From NCBI GenBank assembly GCA_014218235.1, contig CM024760.1, positions 8,412,049-8,476,048 of the forward strand: 64,000 nucleotides of DNA, given 5' to 3'. The notes under the pieces are model-generated. The model saw only the letters and a list, made by a program, of their open reading frames with translations. It was not told the DNA's origin and did not search any database. Positions 59,931-64,000 of this stretch are shown here, piece after piece. The position numbers and the translations under genes are program-made. Source of the stretch: Colocasia esculenta (lineage: Eukaryota > Streptophyta > Magnoliopsida > Alismatales > Araceae). Numbering within the stretch: the stretch's first letter is position 1; each line of letters begins with the position of its first letter.

Positions 59931-61070
59931 CTACTGCTGCTGCTGCACTCGGGGCTGAGTCTGAGTCTGCTGCTGCGGCACACGAGGTAGCAAAGGACAA
60001 TCTCGCGCCATGTGACCCATCTGGTCACACCGGTAACACTGACCAGCAAAAGTACGCTGTACCTGCTGCGAAGGCTGTCCTGCCGGCTGCTGAACACTCC
60101 CAACCGACTGCTGTCTCTGCTCTGCCTGCCTCCTATCACGCCGAAACTTCCTCCGAGATCCTGACCTCGCTGTCGTCCCAGTAGAAGTAGACGCGTAAGA
60201 AGTCGCAGTCCTCAGGGTCGTTTGCACACTACCCTGCTGCTGTCGAGGCTGAGAAGGAACTACCTGCGTCTGAACCTCTGCACTCCGAGCACGAGTCCGC
60301 AAAGTATCTGCCTCCAATGCTGCCGCTGTCTGATAGGCCGCATCCAAGTCTGTGACACGAGCAACTATCAGCGCCTGCCTGAGCTCTGGCCTCAAGCCTC
60401 TCACAAACTGCTGAGTCCTCAAACCCTCATCTGCCATAATCTGCGGAGCATAGCGCCCTAGCTCTACAAATCTGGCCCTGTACTGCACTACAGTAAGGTC
60501 CCTCTGCTGCAAGTCCAGGAACTGGTACAACCTCTCCGTCCGGACGTAAGTAGGACAGAAGGCTCTCTCAAAGGAAACGACAAACTCCTGCCACGGAATC
60601 TGCCTAAGTGGACGAGACTGAAAAGTAGTCTCCCACTCAGAGGACCACTAAGTCGAAGCTTGCGCCTGCAACTGGTAACTGGCTAGCAGCACTCGCTCCT
60701 CGGGAACACACTCCATGGAACGAAAAGTCCGCTCCACTGCATCTAACCACGCCCGCGCTGCATCTGGATCAGGCTGGCCCAAAAACTGAGGAGGCTGAAA
60801 CTGCAAGAACTCCCTCAACACCTTCCCAGTACCACCCTGGGGTACCGGCGCCTCACGGTGCTGAGCAACAAACTGAGCCATCCCCTCAAGAAATCGAGTC
60901 ATGTCTAATCCCTGAGCTACCTGAGGAGGTGGTGGCGGCGGCGGCGGAACAATACCACTGTGTGCGTCCTGTGGCAAAGGCTGCGTCTGCTGAGGTGGCG
61001 GAGCATCTCCAGCCTCCTGACGAGTCACCTGCTCAGCCACTCCCTCTCTAGGACGTCGCCTAGGCGCCAT
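59931..61070 (-). pseudogene. gag of the Ty3/gypsy element, broken
   Basis: It begins MAPRRRPREG at 61070, followed by a Pro/Gln-rich leader, the retrotransposon gag core (MTRFLEGMAQFV, ARAWLDAVERTF, LYQFLDLQQRDL, GLRPELRQALIV), an Arg/Gln-rich linker and one CCHC zinc knuckle (CYRCDQMGHMARDC, near 60047). A TAG at 60650-60648 splits the core and another at 59933-59931 separates gag from protease. Both lie where Trp or Gln codons would be expected, consistent with C-to-T or G-to-A changes. Confidence 0.88.
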
Positions 61071-61201
61071 AGAACTATACACATAGCAAAAATACACACA
61101 TAAATACACTAATTAACTCCGGGTTAAATAGCCGCAGCTGTACTCTTAATACTCTGAGTTAACATGATGGGTACTTCCTTATATATATCTCATCAGACCA
61201 G

Positions 61202-61213
61202 GCTCTGATACCA
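61202..61213 (-). other. primer-binding site, initiator tRNA-Met type
   Basis: On the minus strand TGGTATCAGAGC follows the 5' LTR after a short spacer, matching the 3' end complement of plant initiator tRNA-Met, the usual primer of this superfamily. Confidence 0.92.
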
Positions 61214-61216
61214 AAC

Positions 61217-63067
61217 TGTAACGACCCAGAATCCGCATTACCAGTAACAACCAGTAACCCGAATTCTGACCCGCTAACCCACGAGACAAGCTCGGAAGGG
61301 TAGGAAGGGATGTCCGAGGAGACTATATATAAGAAGATACACACCATGCAAAGCTGTAAAATTCCACTATATGAACATAACATATACAACTCAGAGTCTG
61401 AGCAAAGTACAGAGTACAGAAGTACAACAAAAAGGTACTACTCACTGCAGCTTAGGAGCACCAACACCGGAGTGGCTAGACTCGCCTGGAACGGGAGTCG
61501 ACGAAGACCCACCTGAAAGGGAGGGGAGTGAGTCTCAAGAAAGAGACCCAGTAGGGAAAAGTAACCCCACCGGCAACAGAACTAAAGTGCGGAAAGTAAA
61601 AACTAAAAGTAAGTACACGTCGCACCACACACAAAACTGTAAACCTCGCGGCTCAGTAACACACACTCACACAAACACAGTAAGTAGGACTCAGCTAGGG
61701 TCTGTGGCTCGGCGTCCCGTCACCACAGAGGCTCTCAACCCCAGCCACGTGTGCACACTACAGACGCTCTCTCTCGCGTCTGGTCCACGACCGGTTTTTC
61801 CCCTACGCTTGACCCTAGCGGTAGAGAAGGGGCTCCACGGAGACCGGCTCAAAACCACCACAAGGAGTACGCATAGGACAGAGTCGCACTCGGCGTCCTA
61901 GCTCACTAGCGGAGGACAACCACACGCTAGTCATTTAGACGGAGTCGCACCCACGCCTAGGTAACACAACAGAAACGGGCACGCGGTAACGCAACGCGCG
62001 TACAACAGACGGAACACACTCAACGCCTGAAACTCCGTACAGAAGGTGAACACCTAATGTCACAACTAGTCACTCACATGCACAGGCAGAGTCACACTCT
62101 AAGCCTGACCCACATGTGTTATCAAGGCGGACATCACATGTCAATCGCCTCTAAACACAACACTTAAGTCTGCTGGGACACAGGAGATTAACGGCCACAT
62201 CGATTGCCGCCAATATACAGTAAACGGCACTCATCATGTCGTTTACCCTGACTTAACGGCCATCGACCATGTCGTTTAAATCACCCCTGAAGATCTCAAC
62301 GTCAACAGATGTGGACGTTAAGCTCTTCAGTTCCCTAAACCCAGAACTGAACCGAATCAGTTCAATTGGGCAGAAATACCCAACACAATTCCGACTGATG
62401 GAGGGGAACACTTCCTCTCATCAATCCAAACTACCAGAATACCAGAAATAAACAGTCTAACGCCTAGATTGTCCAATACACCCACAATTCCGGCATGGTA
62501 TAACCCAAACCCTAAACCATGATTTGCACACCGATTCACTTAATTGAGCATGCTGGTTTGTTGGGGAAGGTTATAGGGGTTAAGTCCCTACCTCAGAATG
62601 CTTAAACAATCCCCGAACAGCCACTAATCGCTCCGGATTCCCCCGAAGACTCCGCGCGAATCGCACCAAAACCACGCGTTTCCCGCCCGATCGAGCACCA
62701 CCACGCGATCCAGGGTCTTCCCACGAGCTCACATCAACCAACTGAAGCTGTGGAAATCGAGAAAAGCAAAGGTGGAGGGAAGGAGAGGAAAGGAGAAGAA
62801 AGGGTTCTGTTCTCGGGCTGCCCTATTTCAACAGGTCCGACCAGTCGACGTCAACATCACTGGTCGCCTACTGAACCGCCAACGCCTTGACGTCCAGATC
62901 GCATGCCGCTAAGTTCAACATCAGACGTCCACATCTCTGGACGCTGACTCAAAGTCAACGGCTAGCCCTGGCCGTCAACACCAAGTCAACGACAATGGTC
63001 TTGTCGTCGATCACACAGAACCTCTAACAGACCCAATAAGGATCCATTAAAAACCCGAGACCTTACA
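61217..63067 (-). repeat. 5' LTR of the Ty3/gypsy element
   Basis: 1851 bp with TG...CA ends in element orientation. It contains the same TATA-like CTTATATATAG near 61322-61332, about 110 bp before its 3' end, implying a short R-U5. It includes GTCGAC and GACGTC-rich short repeats near 62840-63010. Confidence 0.9.
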
Positions 63068-63216
63068 GATATTTTTATTTATATGTGATATTTAAATAAA
63101 TAAAATTATATATAATATAAATATTTATTTAAATAGTATTTAGAAAGATAAAGTATTGAAACATGTATCATAAGATGTAGATCACTCAAAATATCATAAG
63201 ATCCAGGACACCCAAG
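63068..63216. mobile_element. right part of the foldback relic
   Basis: This resumes the sequence broken at 54604. AT-rich arm sequence ends near 63190-63226 with CCCAAGGTGCCCAGGCGGGTCAAG, which is partly complementary to TCAAGGCCCAAGTGCTTGGG at about 54197, so these may be the two ends of the relic. No target duplication was found. Confidence 0.45.
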
Positions 63217-63405
63217 GTGCCCAGGCGGGTCAAGACGTGCGTTTAGCCTGCATAGGGGCCCGGCCGTCAAGTAGTAGGGCAGGACGAACGGGTTTCCGTC
63301 TGTACATGTCGAGGATCGGAATTGGCTCGCCACCGGCGAGATGGGCAATAGAAGAAACAACAATAGCAGAGGAAGAAGAAGGCGAAAGGAGGACTCCATC
63401 ACCAT
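63217..63405 (-). pseudogene. possible first exon of a small secreted protein, cut by a transposon
   Basis: On the minus strand an ATG at 63405 (MVMESSF) leads into a strong signal peptide: a run of Leu/Phe from about residue 8 to 20, then PISPVAS as a likely cleavage region. Next comes a Cys-containing stretch, FRSSTCTDGNPFVLPYYLTA then GPLCRLNAR. After that the frame enters the AT-rich transposon relic and ends at 63106. An AT-rich TATA-like stretch lies about 120 bp upstream (63520-63530). I do not recognise the family. It could be a true exon disrupted by insertion or a chance ORF. Confidence 0.35.
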
Positions 63406-63568
63406 GCTGCAGCTAACAGATGTGCATGCAAAAGATAGAGGGAAGAGCTACTGGAGTCTTCTTAAGTTGTTTCCTCCCCATTTGGCAAAGGAGCTTAATT
63501 TTGGTTGTTAATTATAGAGATTCTTTAATTATATGGATCCCGACTCTGACATGTATTACATTATACAT

Positions 63569-63818
63569 ATAATGTTATGGTGTGGCGGGGTCTTTTGATA
63601 CGGTTTTGCCGTAGCATAGCATAGATCGTTAGATTTCAATCTAACGGCGGAGCGCTACACTACTTCTGTGTTCGCAATTTTTTTGTTCGGTGTTCGGTTT
63701 TGCTCGATGCTCGGTTTTATTCGATAAGTATAGACAGACTGTTAGATTAAAATTTAAAAGTCTGTATTGATGATTAGACGGGGTCATATCCAAAAATTAT
63801 GCCGTATCATAACATTAT
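63569..63818. mobile_element. 250-bp MITE
   Basis: The left end ATAATGTTATGGTGTGGC and the reverse-complemented right end ATAATGTTATGATACGGC match at 15 of 18 positions. An internal hairpin CGTTAGATTTCAATCTAACG is present, and CTGTTAGATT recurs near 63739. A TA microsatellite follows at about 63834-63862. The target duplication is unclear. No gene is seen from here to the window end. Confidence 0.6.
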
Positions 63819-63828
63819 TATATATCAT

Positions 63829-63863
<35 letters not shown>

Positions 63864-64000
63864 CGCAAATATTTATTTCTTACATCTAATACGGGTAACC
63901 GGGTCTGGCTTCCACTACTAGGGTCAACCAGACGCGTCCACTGCTGAAGGGGTTAAAGAGGGAAACTATGAGGAAACCTTGGGGACTAAATGCACCGTGA

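Larger units (their letters stand above)
54605..63067 (-). mobile_element. Ty3/gypsy LTR retrotransposon, chromovirus-like, nearly complete
   Basis: This 8.46-kb element lies on the minus strand between perfect 5-bp target duplications gatat (54600-54604 and 63068-63072). It has two LTRs of about 1.84 kb, a primer-binding site complementary to initiator tRNA-Met, gag, pol in the order protease, reverse transcriptase, RNase H, integrase (the Ty3/gypsy order), a GPY/F-type integrase tail with a probable chromodomain remnant, and a polypurine tract. The order and tail suggest the Tekay/Del group; that rank is inferred. The coding region has three in-frame stops and two frameshifts, so it is not autonomous as read. 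Confidence 0.93.

Overview
The window is nuclear DNA from a flowering plant. It carries spliced genes with GT/AG introns and plant-type proteins, and a dense load of plant transposons: hAT and Mutator-type MITEs, a PIF/Harbinger element, Ty3/gypsy LTR elements and a solo LTR. The species cannot be named from the sequence. No bacterial, organellar, tRNA or rRNA gene was recognised.

There are two well-resolved host genes. (1) A complete cytosolic glucose-6-phosphate isomerase gene lies on the minus strand at 4065-14126. Its 23 exons give an uninterrupted frame of 568 residues. (2) A DDM1-type SNF2 chromatin remodeller lies on the plus strand at 33198-53542. Its 15 exons would give 783 residues, but exon 8 has an apparent one-base deletion. 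The last exon of a third gene, encoding a very basic protein of unknown identity, is at 36-272. A possible 5' exon of a small secreted protein is at 63217-63405 (minus).

Layout. 1-4000: tail of the basic-protein gene, then a gene-free stretch with two sister hAT MITEs and a hairpin MITE. 4-14.1 kb: PGI, with a 1.25-kb near-palindromic foldback transposon in intron 12. 14.1-33 kb: intergenic transposon desert with MITEs, a C-rich tandem duplication, a 3.3-kb solo LTR inside an older hAT-like element, a 1.8-kb tandem triplication, GGTCGACC-rich repeats and a nested MITE cluster. 33-53.6 kb: DDM1. Its 12.3-kb intron 6 holds a decayed PIF/Harbinger transposon (nuclease and SANT/Myb pseudogenes), a GRF zinc-finger fragment, long 30-bp-type minisatellites and a gene-fragment-carrying hAT element. 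54.6-63.1 kb: a nearly complete Ty3/gypsy chromovirus-like retrotransposon on the minus strand, inserted into a relic related to the PGI-intron foldback. 63.2-64 kb: a truncated secreted-protein ORF and a MITE.

The host genes show no pathway link. PGI works in cytosolic sugar phosphate metabolism, while DDM1 maintains DNA methylation over heterochromatin and transposons. The most notable points are the DDM1 frameshift, which retention of the preceding 127-nt intron would bring back into frame, and the fact that this transposon-silencing gene is itself loaded with transposons.
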